NCBI RefSeq assembly: GCF_018129385.1
Contig: NZ_JAFCLN010000006.1
Coordinates: forward strand, 1 to 64,000
Direction of reading: 5' to 3'
DNA: 64,000 nucleotides
Source: Bradyrhizobium lablabi
GTDB lineage: Bacteria > Pseudomonadota > Alphaproteobacteria > Rhizobiales > Xanthobacteraceae
A program made the position numbers and the translations under genes. Positions 1 through 8,855 of the stretch are shown here, piece after piece. Positions within the stretch are counted from its first letter, which is position 1. Each line of letters starts with the position of its first letter. Under the pieces are notes generated by a model, which saw nothing but the letters and a program-made list of their open reading frames with translations, searched no databases and had not been told where the DNA came from.

Positions 1-219
1 GGCGATGGTGACAACAAGCCCGCTCACCAGGGAGAGCGCGATATAAGCCGTAAAGCCATTGCGCAGGGGATGTCGGACTGCCTCCGCTCACCTGTATGCT
101 CGTGTGCATTTCTTTAATGCGCAAGCATCGCACACGAGACCGCGGGTGCAGCGTGCACCCGGCATTCCCTGCGCCCTCTGGCTTCAGAGGCGCGATGAAG
201 ATTGAATAGCTCGGGCAAG
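1..219. repeat. Dispersed intergenic repeat, left copy (inverted relative to the right end)
   Basis: The reverse complement of this stretch matches 63796-64000 almost base for base, with only scattered mismatches and small indels. The shared core includes the segment reading cacacgagcatacaggtgag in that orientation and the block ending in ctccctggtgagcgggct. No protein-coding gene is supported here. I recognise this as a Bradyrhizobium-type dispersed intergenic repeat from memory; copy number was not searched. It runs off the left edge of the window. Confidence 0.8.
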
Positions 220-485
220 ATGATGCCGCGGGAACGAATAATCGTGTTTGCCGCGCGAGAGCACCGCCACACACTCACCGTCATTGTGCGCCAACGGGTC
301 GCGAACCCACGGCCTTCGCGAGCGGCGGTCGCCAAAAAATGATCCGCAACCAAAAGAAATCGGCGAATTTGCGAGCGTTATCATACGCAAGATGTAGTTA
401 AAACCATCTGGAATGATTGCCTATCATTCGGTAAAGGCTGGTGCCTGACCGGCTATAGCCGGCAAGAGCGTAGGGAGAAAATAAC
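220..485. other. Intergenic leader region of the sugar ABC operon
   Basis: No coding sequence is supported between the repeat and the binding-protein start. The stretch holds the palindrome at 449-462 and a good Shine-Dalgarno sequence, aggga, near 472-477. A TTGCGA hexamer at 369-374 could be a -35 element, but the matching -10 position is poor, so no promoter is called. Confidence 0.5.
449..462. promoter_or_regulatory. Perfect 14-bp palindrome upstream of the binding-protein gene
   Basis: The sequence ccggctatagccgg is its own reverse complement and ends about 10 bp before the ribosome binding site of the gene starting at 486. It could be a repressor operator for the sugar ABC operon or a small hairpin. 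No regulator gene lies on this side of the window, so the role is inferred only from position. Confidence 0.35.
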
Positions 486-1871
486 GTGACATCCAAGGTA
501 TTGATAGCGCTGTCAGGTGCGGTCGCGATGGTCGGGCTACTGTCGACGCCGGCGCCCGTCGTCGCGCAGGAAAAGAAGATCACGGTCTGGTTCGCCAAGG
601 GATTTTACAGGTCCGAAGACGACGCGCTGATTGAGACGATCAAGAAGTTCGAGGCCAAGACCGGCATCAAGGTCGAGCTCTCGCAATATGCCATCCAGGA
701 CATGATTCCGAAGACGGTGGCTGCGCTCGATTCCGGCACCGTGCCCGATGTCGCCTATTCCGACAGCTACGACGTGCAGGCGCAGGGCAAGTGGGCGTTC
801 GAGGGCAAGCTCGAAGACCTCTCCGACATCATGAATCCGATGAAATCGGCGTTTGCGCCGAACACGCTGGAGACGGTCAATCTCTACAACGACGTCGCCA
901 AGAAGCGCGCCTATTACGGCTTTCCGCTGAAGCAGCAGAGCATGCATGTGCAGATCTGGGGTGACCTGCTCGAGCAGGCCGGCTTCAAGCAGAGCGACAT
1001 TCCGACCAAGTGGGAAGACTACTGGTCGTTCTGGTGCGACAAGGTGCAGCCCGCCTACCGCAAGGCCTCCGGTTCGCGCGCTTATGGCGTCGGCCAGCCG
1101 ATGGGCGTGGAATCCACCGATAGCTTCCAGTCGTTCTACACCTTCATGGACGCCTATAACGTCAAGCTGGTCGACGATGACGGCAAGCTGCTGGTCGACG
1201 ATCCCAAGGTGCGCCAGGGACTGATCGGCGCCCTGAAGGACTACACCGACACCTATATCAAGGGCTGCTCACCGCCCTCCTCCACCACCTGGAAGGATCC
1301 GGACAACAACGTCGCCTTCCACAACAAGACGATCGTGATGACGCACAACTTCACGATCTCGATCGCGGCGAAGTGGTTCGAGGATTCGACCAACCCGAAC
1401 CTGACGCCCGAGCAGCGCGCCGCCGGCAAGAAGGCCTATGAGGAGTCGATCATCACCGCCTCCTTCCCGAACAAGCCGGACGGCTCCAAGATCCAGTATC
1501 GCTCGGACGTCAAGACCGGCCTGATGTTCGCCAACGCCAAGAACAAGGCGGAAGGCAAGGAGTTCATCAAGTTCCTGATGCAGGAAGAGAACCTGCGTCC
1601 CTATGTCGAGGGCGCGCTCGGCCGCTGGTTCCCGGTGACGACAGCCAGCCAGCAGAGCCCGTTCTGGCAGGCCGACCGCCATCGCAAGGCCGTCTACACC
1701 CAGTTCACCGGCGGCACCACGCCGTTCGATTTCACCAAGAACTGGAAGTTCACGATCCTGAATAACGAGAACGTCTGGGCCAAGGCGATGAACCGCGTGG
1801 TCAGCGAGAAGGTTCCGGTCGACAAGGCCGTCGACGAGCTGATCGCCCGCATCAAGCAGGTCGCGGGTTAG
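486..1871 (+). CDS. ABC transporter substrate-binding protein, family 1 (sugar type)
   Basis: This 461-residue periplasmic protein should deliver a sugar or related solute to the two permeases encoded next to it. Residues 1-27 form a Sec signal ending in VVAQ, followed by a family-1 extracellular solute-binding fold (MalE/UgpB type). The GTG start at 486 has an aggga ribosome binding site 8-9 bp upstream and puts the signal peptide at the very N terminus. The gene is followed by a palindromic repeat element and then the two permease genes. No ATP-binding subunit of this cluster is in the window. The substrate cannot be told from the sequence. Confidence 0.88.
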   Translation: MTSKVLIALSGAVAMVGLLSTPAPVVAQEKKITVWFAKGFYRSEDDALIETIKKFEAKTGIKVELSQYAIQDMIPKTVAALDSGTVPDVAYSDSYDVQAQGKWAFEGKLEDLSDIMNPMKSAFAPNTLETVNLYNDVAKKRAYYGFPLKQQSMHVQIWGDLLEQAGFKQSDIPTKWEDYWSFWCDKVQPAYRKASGSRAYGVGQPMGVESTDSFQSFYTFMDAYNVKLVDDDGKLLVDDPKVRQGLIGALKDYTDTYIKGCSPPSSTTWKDPDNNVAFHNKTIVMTHNFTISIAAKWFEDSTNPNLTPEQRAAGKKAYEESIITASFPNKPDGSKIQYRSDVKTGLMFANAKNKAEGKEFIKFLMQEENLRPYVEGALGRWFPVTTASQQSPFWQADRHRKAVYTQFTGGTTPFDFTKNWKFTILNNENVWAKAMNRVVSEKVPVDKAVDELIARIKQVAG

Positions 1872-1905
1872 AGGTAAGTAAGCTGGCTGCCGCGGCGTTA
1901 TTCGG

Positions 1906-2048
1906 CCGTCGTCCCTGCCGAGTGCGCCGTTGCGCACGGAGCAGGGACCCATACGCCGCGGCGGTCGTTTTGAAAGATGCTGATCGACGGCTTTCGCGCT
2001 ACAACGAAAGCCGGTGGTTATGGGTCCCTGCGTTCGCAGGGACGACGG
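1906..2048. repeat. MITE-like palindromic element inside the ABC operon
   Basis: The element is bounded by perfect 13-bp inverted ends: ccgtcgtccctgc at 1906-1918 and gcagggacgacgg at 2036-2048. Nested inside are another perfect 13-bp inverted pair, gcagggacccata (1941-1953) with tatgggtccctgc (2019-2031), and a 9-bp pair, cggctttcg (1988-1996) with cgaaagccg (2005-2013). The RNA could fold into a multi-stem structure. On the minus strand it can be read as a short peptide containing SLRTQGPI, a spurious-ORF signature I associate with Bradyrhizobium intergenic repeats. It sits between the binding-protein and first permease genes. Confidence 0.85.
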
Positions 2049-2086
2049 CATAATTTGTAGCCGGCATCACTCTGCACGAGTAGTTC

Positions 2087-2956
2087 ATGGCCATCACACT
2101 ATCGGCATCCGACATTCCTAACGCACCGCTGTCGTCGCGGTTGAGCACGCCGCAGGTCTGGGGCATCGTGCTGCTGGCGCCCTACATCCTCGTGTTCCTG
2201 GCCTTCGTGGTCTATCCCGTCGGCTACGGGCTATGGCTGGCGCGGCATCCGGCCAGCTATGTCGCGCTCTACCACGATCCGATCTTCGCGCGCGCCGCGG
2301 TCAATACGCTGATCTTCCTCGTGGTTGGCATCAACATCAAGATGCTGATCGCGCTGTTCCTGTCCGGCTTCTTCGCGCACCAGCGCACCTGGATCAAATG
2401 GCTGTCGGTGCTGTTCATCCTGCCCTGGGCGGTGCCGTCGATCCCGACGATTCTTTCCGTGCGCTTCATGCTCAATCCCGAATGGGGCATGGTCAACCAG
2501 ATCATCTTCAGGCTCACCGCCGAGGACGGCCCGAACTGGCTGAACGATCCGGCCGTCGCGCTCGCGATGGCGATCGGCGTGCATATCTGGAAATCGCTGC
2601 CGTTCTGGACGCTGATCCTGCTGACCGGGCGTCTTGCGATCTCGCACGACATGTATGAGGCCGCCGATGTCGACGGCGCATCGTGGTGGCAGAAATTCCG
2701 CTACATCACCTGGCCGTCGATGAAGACGCTCTACGTCACCTGCACGCTGCTCTCGATGATCTGGACGCTCGGCGACTTCAACAGCGTCTATCTGCTCACC
2801 GGCGGCGGACCGGCCGACCTCACCCATGTGCTGTCGACGCTCGGCATCCGCTATCTCCGCCTCGACCAGCTCAGCCTTGCGATGGCCTCGATCGTCTGCG
2901 CGATGCCGCTGGTGCTGCCGCTGGTCTATTTCATGATGAAACGGTTGTCGCGATGA
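2087..2956 (+). CDS. ABC transporter permease, MalF/UgpA type
   Basis: This 289-residue inner-membrane permease has about six hydrophobic segments. The EAA-loop signature is readable as YEAADVDGASWWQKFRYITW near residues 190-209. It should pair with the permease encoded next and take substrate from the binding protein at 486-1871. The first periplasmic loop is short for the family, with only a brief stretch between segment 1 and the conserved NTLIF segment. The stop overlaps the next gene's start by four bases (ATGA), so the two permeases are translationally coupled. Confidence 0.88.
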   Translation: MAITLSASDIPNAPLSSRLSTPQVWGIVLLAPYILVFLAFVVYPVGYGLWLARHPASYVALYHDPIFARAAVNTLIFLVVGINIKMLIALFLSGFFAHQRTWIKWLSVLFILPWAVPSIPTILSVRFMLNPEWGMVNQIIFRLTAEDGPNWLNDPAVALAMAIGVHIWKSLPFWTLILLTGRLAISHDMYEAADVDGASWWQKFRYITWPSMKTLYVTCTLLSMIWTLGDFNSVYLLTGGGPADLTHVLSTLGIRYLRLDQLSLAMASIVCAMPLVLPLVYFMMKRLSR

Positions 2957-3804
2957 AGCTGCCCACACTCCGCGAAGTCGGCAATGAGACAAAGCTGCTG
3001 CTGATCGGCATCCCGGTGTTCATCTGGACGATGATTCCGATCTATCACATGTTCCTGTTCGCGATCTCGCCCAAGCAGGACGCCTTCGCCGGCAAGCTCT
3101 GGCCGGATCATCCGACGCTGCACAATTTCAAGATCGTGTTCTACCAGCAGCATTACTTCCTGCGCGACTTCTGGATCCAGTTCTGGAATTCGACCGTGAT
3201 CGCGCTCGCCGCCGGCGCGCTGACGCTGATTGTCGCGACTGCCGCCGCGTTCGCGATCTCACGGTTGCGCGTGCCCGGCGGCCGCTGGGTGATGAATCTG
3301 GCGCTGCTCACCTATTTCATTCCGGCCGCGTTCCTCGCCGTGCCGATGTACCGGACCATGGGCAATTACGGCCTGCTCAACAATCACTGGTCGCTGATCC
3401 TCGCGATGGTGACGATCGCCTCGCCCTATGCGATCTGGGTGCTCAAGCAGGCTTCCGACAAGCTGCCGGTCGAGCTCGATGAAGCCGCCACCATGGACGG
3501 CGCCACGACATTGCAACTGTTTCGCCTGGTCTATGTGCCGCTGATGATGCCGTCGCTGGTCGCGATCGGCACCTACGCCATCCTGCTCGCGTGGAACGAA
3601 TATCTCTACGCGTTCCTGCTGCTCTCCAAGGACACCGACATCACCCTCCCCGTCGCGCTCGGCAATTTCCTCGCCGCCGACGATTCGCCGTGGGAACTGC
3701 TGATGACCACCGGCTTCATCTACGCGCTGCCGCCAGCCGCAATCTACTACGCGTTCCGCCGCTACATGGTCGGCGGCCTGACGGCGGGCGCGGTCAAATC
3801 GTGA
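2953..3804 (+). CDS. ABC transporter permease, MalG/UgpE type
   Basis: This 283-residue permease is the second half of the membrane channel. Its EAA loop reads LDEAATMDGATTLQLFRLVY, near residues 176-195, and it has about six membrane spans. The ATG at 2953 overlaps the previous stop (ATGA) and is preferred over longer upstream reading-frame extensions, which lie inside the neighbouring gene. The 3' end overlaps the convergent glutathione-transferase gene by 11 bp. No ATPase gene follows, so the importer must borrow one or have it encoded outside the window. Confidence 0.9.
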   Translation: MKLPTLREVGNETKLLLIGIPVFIWTMIPIYHMFLFAISPKQDAFAGKLWPDHPTLHNFKIVFYQQHYFLRDFWIQFWNSTVIALAAGALTLIVATAAAFAISRLRVPGGRWVMNLALLTYFIPAAFLAVPMYRTMGNYGLLNNHWSLILAMVTIASPYAIWVLKQASDKLPVELDEAATMDGATTLQLFRLVYVPLMMPSLVAIGTYAILLAWNEYLYAFLLLSKDTDITLPVALGNFLAADDSPWELLMTTGFIYALPPAAIYYAFRRYMVGGLTAGAVKS

Positions 3805-4681
3805 CGGTCGCAGCGCCCTCGTCGAGCTTGTCCTGCGTCTTCGTCTCGAAGTCGCTGGCATCATGCCGCTCGTGCAACTGGCTTGCGGGATCGCCCGAGA
3901 TGCGGTTGACCATGCGGCCGCGCCGCACCGCCGGACGCTTGGCGATCTGATCGGCCCAGCGGTTGACGTGCTTGTACTCGTGCACGGAAAGGAATTCGGC
4001 AGCGCCATAGAGCACGCCCTTGGCGAGGCCGCCGTACCAGGGCCACGTCGCGATGTCGGCGATGGTATAGTCGGGACCGGCGAGATATTCGCTTTCCGCA
4101 AGGCGGCGGTCGAGCACGTCGAGCTGGCGCTTCACCTCCATCGCATAGCGGTCGATGGCGTATTCGATCTTGGTCGGTGCATACGCATAGAAATGGCCAA
4201 AGCCGCCGCCGAGAAACGGCGCGGAGCCCATCTGCCAGAACAGCCACGACAGGCACTCCGCGCGCGACGCCGGTTCGGTCGGCAGGAACGCGCCGAACTT
4301 TTCGGCCAGATGCACCAGGATCGCACCCGACTCGAACACCCGGATCGGCTTCGGTCCGCTGCGATCCATCAGTGCCGGAATCTTGGAGTTCGGGTTGACC
4401 GCGACAAAACCGCTGCCGAACTGGTTGCCGTCGATCTTGATCAGCCAGGCGTCATATTCCGCGCCCTTGTGGCCGGCTGCCAGCAGTTCCTCCAGCATCA
4501 CGGTCGCCTTCACGCCGTTCGGCGTTGCCAGAGAATAAAGTTGCAGCGGATGCTTGCCGACCGGCAATTCCTTCTCGTGCGCCGGGCCTGCGATAGGACG
4601 ATTGATACTTGCAAAGCGTCCGCCGCTTTCCTTGTTCCAGGTCCAGACCTTCGGCGGCACATATTCGGACGGTTCGGCCAT
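3794..4681 (-). CDS. yghU: Glutathione S-transferase family protein, YghU-like
   Basis: This 295-residue cytosolic protein matches the YghU (Nu-class) glutathione-dependent disulfide-bond oxidoreductases in length and layout. It has an N-terminal extension (about 1-45), a thioredoxin-like domain with a YSLATPNGVKATVMLEEL stretch and the conserved NPNSKIPAL loop, then an all-helical C-terminal domain with YTIADIATWPW. The start at 4681 has gggag 8 bp upstream; an in-frame ATG at 4696 is the alternative. The gene starts 23 bp after the polyamine-type permease stop, so it is probably cotranscribed with that transporter. The 3' end overlaps the convergent sugar permease. Confidence 0.85.
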   Translation of the reverse strand: MAEPSEYVPPKVWTWNKESGGRFASINRPIAGPAHEKELPVGKHPLQLYSLATPNGVKATVMLEELLAAGHKGAEYDAWLIKIDGNQFGSGFVAVNPNSKIPALMDRSGPKPIRVFESGAILVHLAEKFGAFLPTEPASRAECLSWLFWQMGSAPFLGGGFGHFYAYAPTKIEYAIDRYAMEVKRQLDVLDRRLAESEYLAGPDYTIADIATWPWYGGLAKGVLYGAAEFLSVHEYKHVNRWADQIAKRPAVRRGRMVNRISGDPASQLHERHDASDFETKTQDKLDEGAATVTI

Positions 4682-4704
4682 TCCTCGAGCTCCCATCTTC
4701 TTGT

Positions 4705-5523
4705 TTACAGCGGCGCAGCACTCTCGCCTTGCACCCTCGACAGCCGCGAGGCAAATGACGCCGCCGTGATCACGATCGCAATCAGCGCGATCACCATGGT
4801 GCATATGGCGTTGATCTCCGGTTTTACACCCAGCCGCACCTCGGAATATATTCGGATCGGCAGCGTTGCCGAGCCGGGGCCGGTGGTGAAGCTTGCGATC
4901 ACGACGTCGTCGAGCGACAGCGTGAAGGCGAGCATCCAACCCGCGGCGATCGACGGAATGATCAGCGGCAGCGTCACCGACAGGAACGCCTGCGCGGGAT
5001 TGCAGCCGAGATCCATCGCCGCCTCTTCCAGGCTGCGGTCGATCTGCCCGAGCCGCGACTGCACCACCACGGTGACGAAACACATGGTGAGCGTCGTGTG
5101 CGCGATGGTGACGGTCCAGAAGCCGCGGCCGGCATCGAGGGCGACGAACAGGAGCAGCAGCGACAGGCCGGAAATCACTTCGGGCATCACGAGTGGAGCG
5201 TAGAGCATACCGGAGAACAGCATGCGCCCTCCAAAACGTTCACCGCGCGTGAGCGCCACGGCTGCGAGCGTACCCAGGATAGTGGCGATCGTCGCCGATA
5301 CCGCGGCGACCCGCAGGCTCATCCAGGCCGCGTCCAGCATGGCGCGGTCGTTGAAGAATTCACGGTACCAGCGCAGCGACCAGCCGCCCCACACCGTCAC
5401 CAGCCGCGAGTCGTTGAAGGAATAGATGACGAGGATGACGATCGGCAGATAGAGGAACGCAAAACCGAGCGCGAGTGCGGTAACGTTGAAGCGCGTGATC
5501 CGGTTGATTCGGCGGGAGGCCAT
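4705..5523 (-). CDS. potI: Polyamine-type ABC transporter permease, PotI/PotC-like
   Basis: This 272-residue permease has six hydrophobic segments and the EAA loop LEEAAMDLGCNPAQAFLSVT. That loop is typical of spermidine/putrescine (and related opine or osmolyte) importers. The ATG at 5523 shares one base with the stop of the upstream permease gene (TGATG), so a longer in-frame extension into that gene is rejected. It forms the inner-membrane channel with the protein encoded at 5523-6434. The polyamine assignment is by family only, because the binding protein that sets specificity is not encoded here. Confidence 0.85.
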   Translation of the reverse strand: MASRRINRITRFNVTALALGFAFLYLPIVILVIYSFNDSRLVTVWGGWSLRWYREFFNDRAMLDAAWMSLRVAAVSATIATILGTLAAVALTRGERFGGRMLFSGMLYAPLVMPEVISGLSLLLLFVALDAGRGFWTVTIAHTTLTMCFVTVVVQSRLGQIDRSLEEAAMDLGCNPAQAFLSVTLPLIIPSIAAGWMLAFTLSLDDVVIASFTTGPGSATLPIRIYSEVRLGVKPEINAICTMVIALIAIVITAASFASRLSRVQGESAAPL

Positions 5524-6434
5524 CAGCGCGCCTCCAATTGCCGGTGCTGCAGCCGCTCGTACAGCAAGAGCGGTGCGACAAGGAGAACCAGCAGCACGAC
5601 GGCGACGGCCGAAGCCACCGGCCAATCCTTGTTGGTGAAGAATTCCAACCACAGCGTCTGCCCGATCATCATGGCATCCGATCCCGCCAGCAGATCGGGG
5701 ATCACGAACTCGCCGACGATCGGGATGAAGCACAGCAGCGCGCCGGCGCCGACGCCCGGCAGCGAGAGCGGAACGGTCACCTGCCAAAAGGCCTGCCGGG
5801 GCGAGGCGCCGAGATCGGCCGCGGCCTCCAGCAGCGAGACATCCATCTTCGCCAGCGTCGCATAGAGCGGCAGGATCATGAACGGCAGATAGGAATAGAC
5901 GATGCCGATATACATCGCGCTGTCGGTCGAGAGCCACACCAGCGGCGCCGAGACGAGATGCAGCTTGAGCAGCACGGTGTTGAGCAGACCGTCGTGCTGA
6001 AGGATATTGATCCAGGCATAGATGCGGATCAGGAACGAGGTCCAGAACGGCACGATCACCAGCATCATCGCGACAGGTTGCCAGCGTTGCGGCAGCCGCG
6101 CCATGCCGTAGGCGATGGGGTAACCGATCAACAGCAGGATCGCGGTCGAGACCAGCGCGACGGTGAGGCTGCGCAAATAGGACAGGATGTAGAGATCATC
6201 CGAGACCAAAAGCTTGAAATTGTCGAACGACAATTGCTCGAGCGCCGCCGTGATCGCCTCGCGGCCGCCCATGAAGTCGAACACCGGCACGTAGGGCGGC
6301 TGTGCGATCGCGGTCTGCGACAGCGCGATCTTCAGCACGAAGCCGAACGGCACCAGGAAGAACAGCACCATCCAGAGGTAAGGCGCGATCGCCGCAAAGC
6401 GTGCCGGACGAGCGAAGATACGACGCGCGCTCAT
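5523..6434 (-). CDS. potH: Polyamine-type ABC transporter permease, PotH/PotB-like
   Basis: This 303-residue permease starts at the ATG that overlaps the ATPase stop by four bases (ATGA at 6434-6431). It has an N-terminal membrane span (IAPYLWMVLFFLVPFGFVL), the family hallmark segment VPFWTSFLIRIYAW, and the EAA loop LEAAADLGASPRQAFWQVT. Length and motifs fit PotH. The potG-potH-potI order with tight overlaps shows a single transcript read leftward from about 7630. Confidence 0.87.
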   Translation of the reverse strand: MSARRIFARPARFAAIAPYLWMVLFFLVPFGFVLKIALSQTAIAQPPYVPVFDFMGGREAITAALEQLSFDNFKLLVSDDLYILSYLRSLTVALVSTAILLLIGYPIAYGMARLPQRWQPVAMMLVIVPFWTSFLIRIYAWINILQHDGLLNTVLLKLHLVSAPLVWLSTDSAMYIGIVYSYLPFMILPLYATLAKMDVSLLEAAADLGASPRQAFWQVTVPLSLPGVGAGALLCFIPIVGEFVIPDLLAGSDAMMIGQTLWLEFFTNKDWPVASAVAVVLLVLLVAPLLLYERLQHRQLEAR

Positions 6435-7630
6435 TGATCCAGCACCAGGCAATCGTCCGATGTGAACCAGGCCACCACGCGCTGGCCGGCAAGATAGGCA
6501 TCGACGATCCGCGTGGTGTTGGCCATCGTCGAACTTACCGTCGCGCCGGAGTCGAGCTTGACCTTGTAGGTGGTCTGCCCGCCGAGGTAGCTCACATCCG
6601 TGATGGTGCCCTCCAGCCGATTGAAAGCATTCGCTTCGTCCACAGCCGGGGCGCGGCGTGACAACTTTACCTTTTCGGGCCGGATGGCGACGCTCACGGC
6701 GCCCTTCAGCGCCTTGCGCGGTTCGGTAACGTAGAGCGTGCCGGCATCACGCGTCGAAACCGCAAGGCGGCCCCCTTCGGCGGCACCCGGCTGGCCCTCG
6801 AACAGGTTGATGTCGCCGACGAACTCGGCGATCCAGCGCGAGGCAGGCGCCTCGTAGAGATCGCGCGGGGTCGCCACCTGATCGAGCCGGCCGGCATCCA
6901 TCACGCCGATGCGGCTTGCCATCGTCATCGCCTCCTCCTGGTCGTGGGTGACGACGATGAAGGTCATGCCGAGCCGGCGCTGCAATTCCATCAACTCACG
7001 CTGGGTGCTCTCGCGCAGCTTCTTGTCGAGCGCCGCCAGCGGCTCGTCCAGCAGCAGCACCTGCGGACGCCGCGCCAGCGCGCGCGCCAACGCCACCCGC
7101 TGCCGCTGTCCGCCGGAAAGCTGGTCCGGCTTGCGCTTCTCCATGCCCTCGAGCCTGACGAGCGCCATCATCTCCGCCACGCGCGTCTCGATGTCGACCC
7201 GCGCCATGCCGGCGCGCTTGAGGCCGAAGGCGATATTGTCGCGCACCGACAGATGCGGAAACAGCGCGTAGTTCTGGAACATCATGTTCACGGGCCGCTC
7301 GTGCGGCAGCACGTGGGCGATGTCCTTGCCGCCAAGCAGGATGCGGCCCTCGTCCGGCGTCTCGAAGCCGGCGAGCATGCGCAGGAGCGTGGTCTTGCCA
7401 CAGCCGCTCGGGCCCAGCAGCGCAAAAAACTCGCCGGCACGCACATCGAGCGAGACGTGGTCGACCGCGCGAAAATTGCCGAATTTTTTCGCCACCGCCT
7501 CGATGCGCAGCAGCGGCATGTCCGGCTCCAGCTTGATCGGCAATGACGCGGCAACGACCGGCGGCTCGATCTTCGCAGGCTCCGCGGCGCGCTCCAACTC
7601 CGGTTCGGATTTCTGTATTTCCTCGGCCAT
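6431..7630 (-). CDS. potG: Polyamine-type ABC transporter ATP-binding protein, PotG-like
   Basis: This 399-residue ATPase energises the importer. It has Walker A GPSGCGKTT at residues 73-81, the Q-loop in NMMFQNYALFPH, the signature LSGGQRQRV from 171, Walker B VLLLDEP and the switch region VTHDQEEA. A C-terminal TOBE-type domain follows from about 290. About 40 residues rich in Glu, Ala and Pro precede the ABC domain, which is long for the family. It is the first gene of its operon and diverges from the AraC-type regulator at 7806. No binding protein is encoded next to it. Confidence 0.9.
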   Translation of the reverse strand: MAEEIQKSEPELERAAEPAKIEPPVVAASLPIKLEPDMPLLRIEAVAKKFGNFRAVDHVSLDVRAGEFFALLGPSGCGKTTLLRMLAGFETPDEGRILLGGKDIAHVLPHERPVNMMFQNYALFPHLSVRDNIAFGLKRAGMARVDIETRVAEMMALVRLEGMEKRKPDQLSGGQRQRVALARALARRPQVLLLDEPLAALDKKLRESTQRELMELQRRLGMTFIVVTHDQEEAMTMASRIGVMDAGRLDQVATPRDLYEAPASRWIAEFVGDINLFEGQPGAAEGGRLAVSTRDAGTLYVTEPRKALKGAVSVAIRPEKVKLSRRAPAVDEANAFNRLEGTITDVSYLGGQTTYKVKLDSGATVSSTMANTTRIVDAYLAGQRVVAWFTSDDCLVLDQ

Positions 7631-7805
7631 GATCCCCTTCGGCCCATATCCCGCCGCAAGCTAGCGGCGGATCGGCGTCGGCTCAACCGGTTCGCGCCGG
7701 GAAGTCCCCGACTATCAGGCGCCGAAAATTAGATGTCAGCGGCATGAACGCGTTCCGATCTGGATGCGACTACCTCTTCGAGAATAATTTTCGATCGGGG
7801 TACCG

Positions 7806-8780
7806 ATGCTTGATATCGGATCACAGCGGCGCGTGCACATCTCGACCAGGACGTTCCCGGACGAGAAGCGGCTTTCGATGTGGCGCGAGGTGTATGGACG
7901 CGGCATCGCCAATGTCGACATCGAGCCGATCGGCGAAGCGCCGTTTCACGCCGACGTAACCTTCAACCTGCTGCCCAATGTCAGCATCGCAGCCGGCTCG
8001 CGTTCGCCGGCGCATTACCGCGTCACGCCGGAACTGCTGAAGCAGGGCCGCGACATCGTCGCGATCAGCCTGCTGCGCAGCGGCAACGCGTCCGCCACGC
8101 AATTCGGCCAGGAGCTGATCGATGGCCCGGGCAGCGCCAGCGTGGTGGCCGCCAGCGATCCCTCGGTCAGCACGCTGCATACGCAGGGCAGCTTCATCAC
8201 GCTGGCGCTGGCGCGCCCCGCGATCGCCGAGCTTGCGCCGAACTACACGGCCGCCTACGGGCGACCGATCCCGGAACACAACGCGGCGCTGCGGCTATTG
8301 GTCAAATATCTGGACGCGGTGCTGGCCGCCGATGAACTTGCCGATGCTGACGTCGCGCGCTCGACCTCCTCCCACATCCTCGACCTTGCTTCGCTGGCGC
8401 TCGGCGCGCGCGGCGACCATGCCGAGATGGCGCGGACGGGCGCCAAGGCCGCGCGGCTGCGCGCGCTGAAGTCGGATATCGTCGCCATGCTCGGCCGCAA
8501 CGACCTGTCGTCGGAAATCGTCGCCGGCCGCCACGGCATCTCCGCGCGTTATGTGCGAAAGCTGTTCGAGCAGGAAGGCACCTCGTTCACCCATTTCGTG
8601 CTCGGCGAGCGGCTGACGCGCGTCAGCCGCCTGTTGCGCGATCCCCGCCACGCTCACCTGACCATCGCGCAGATCGCGCACAACAGCGGCTTCAACGACA
8701 TCTCCTATTTCAACCGCGTCTTCCGCCGCCGTTTTGGCGCGACGCCGACCGATTTCCGCGAGGGCGCGCGGGAGACGTGA
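7806..8780 (+). CDS. AraC-family transcriptional regulator
   Basis: This 324-residue protein has an N-terminal AraC-binding-like domain (about 20-190) and a C-terminal double helix-turn-helix (about 220-320). The end has the classic IAQIAHNSGFNDISYFNRVF and RRFGATPTDFR signatures. The ATG at 7806 follows gggg about 5 bp upstream. It is divergent from the polyamine-type transporter operon across a 175-bp gap, so control of that operon is a reasonable inference. The inducer is unknown. Confidence 0.88.
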   Translation: MLDIGSQRRVHISTRTFPDEKRLSMWREVYGRGIANVDIEPIGEAPFHADVTFNLLPNVSIAAGSRSPAHYRVTPELLKQGRDIVAISLLRSGNASATQFGQELIDGPGSASVVAASDPSVSTLHTQGSFITLALARPAIAELAPNYTAAYGRPIPEHNAALRLLVKYLDAVLAADELADADVARSTSSHILDLASLALGARGDHAEMARTGAKAARLRALKSDIVAMLGRNDLSSEIVAGRHGISARYVRKLFEQEGTSFTHFVLGERLTRVSRLLRDPRHAHLTIAQIAHNSGFNDISYFNRVFRRRFGATPTDFREGARET

Positions 8781-8855
8781 GACGCTGAACACTGATGTTC
8801 GATAGCTGGAAGAATCCGGTTTCGCGCCCCCCTTGAAAGGCGTATCATTCCAGGC

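Noticed and set aside
1269..2051. 260-codon minus-strand frame containing SLRTQGPI
   Set aside because: The first part is the palindromic repeat and the rest is antisense to the binding-protein gene; such frames are spurious products of the repeat.
4682..5083. N-terminal extension of the glutathione transferase reading into the permease gene
   Set aside because: The extension overlaps potI in another frame and has no transferase features; the start at 4681 has a proper ribosome binding site and family-like N terminus.
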